This document shows, piece by piece, positions 63,465-64,000 of a DNA stretch of 64,000 nt (positions are counted from its first letter, which is position 1; every line of letters starts with the position of its first letter). The notes below the pieces were generated by a model that was not told where the DNA came from, did not search any database, and worked only from the letters and a program-made list of their open reading frames with translations. The position numbers were made by a program, and so were the translations under genes. The stretch comes from Nemania diffusa (Eukaryota; Ascomycota; Sordariomycetes; Xylariales; Xylariaceae), in NCBI GenBank assembly GCA_038501195.1, contig JBBPUQ010000002.1, positions 558,001 through 622,000 on the forward strand, read 5' to 3'.

Positions 63465-64000
63465 GTGAACGCTTGCTCATTGTGACACGAATAACTTGAA
63501 GCAATATTTGTTAAATATAGTTGTTTATATTACTAAAGATCGGAGAATACAACAGGAAGAAGTCAGAGACGCAGGCCTTTTATAGAAACGTGCAGTGAAG
63601 CGTTGAGGATAGGGAAAGGGTACACGAGGCAAGGGACGAGGTATAAAAAGGGTTCGGCGCTTATAGATTGGGTAACGGCAATTCATGATATGGTGAGGCC
63701 ATGCTCAGGCCCAATCGCAGGTAATCTATCCAATGTTTGCGTTGTGTTCTAGTGTGTCACCTCAACCGCGATTGTGGCGCCTGAGGTGCATATGACCTCT
63801 CCCTTCCAGGAGGTGAGTGTCTCATCTAAGTCACGCCGTTAGAATAGCCGCTTGTACTACCAATTATTGAGATAGGAGAAGAGCGTCAGAAATAATGTCG
63901 GTCGGCCTTTGCTATACTCTTTACCAATTTTTCAGTTTTTTTTCCCGCAAGCCGCTACATTTCTCGTAAAGATTGAAGTGATCTTTTAAACTAATCGTAA
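63465..64000. other. upstream region of the BTB gene
   Basis: No gene is recognised up to the window edge. The promoter of the BTB gene is expected here. Confidence 0.4.

Noticed and set aside
1..64000. CRISPR arrays, bacterial operons, ribosomal RNA genes
   Set aside because: The DNA is fungal nuclear sequence with spliced genes; no array or rRNA motif was seen.

Overview
The window is nuclear DNA of a filamentous ascomycete (Pezizomycotina, most like a Sordariomycete). Nearly every gene carries short introns (about 50-140 bp) with GTRNGY-type donors and CTRAY-like branch sites. Start codons sit in CAMMATG-like contexts after CT-rich leaders, and the products are fungal: an Erj5-type DnaJ protein, Swr1, a complex I subunit, DUF3500, a purine nucleoside permease and a highly reducing polyketide synthase (HR-PKS) remnant. 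All exon joins were read by eye from frame continuity and GT/AG sites.

Layout. 1-13 kb is gene-poor: a small ORF followed by a dispersed repeat, one small secreted protein and a kinase-fold protein with an acidic tract, then about 5.7 kb without a convincing gene. 12.8-22.5 kb holds an RRM-like repeat protein, a Gln-rich protein, an ER J-protein and an MFS sugar transporter. 24-46 kb is a mosaic accessory region: a head-to-head pair of P-loop GTPase paralogues (one with a hAT-like MITE inside its P-loop), a frameshifted DUF7924-type gene, three SDR oxidoreductases, a 5'-truncated HR-PKS relic (ER-KR-ACP end), an HNH-type gene with one in-frame stop, a purine nucleoside permease with a suspected one-base lesion, and a protein kinase with heptapeptide minisatellites. 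Two AT-rich islands (32.0-32.2 kb and 37.2-37.35 kb) flank the PKS part. 46-64 kb returns to ordinary gene order: a small secreted protein, DUF3500, the 1,764-residue Swr1 ATPase divergent from an NDUFB8-like subunit, a conserved fungal protein with six exons, another small secreted protein and a BTB protein.

Most notable are (i) a 468-bp non-autonomous hAT-like element with an 18-bp perfect terminal inverted repeat and an 8-bp target duplication that splits the G1 motif of a GTPase gene whose intact paralogue lies next to it; (ii) a dispersed repeat of about 280 bp with four copies in the window, one carrying the C-to-T/G-to-A pattern expected of RIP; and (iii) the concentration of decaying genes between 24 and 42 kb. 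The genes do not form one obvious pathway. The SDRs around the PKS relic could be leftovers of a secondary-metabolite cluster, but that is inference.
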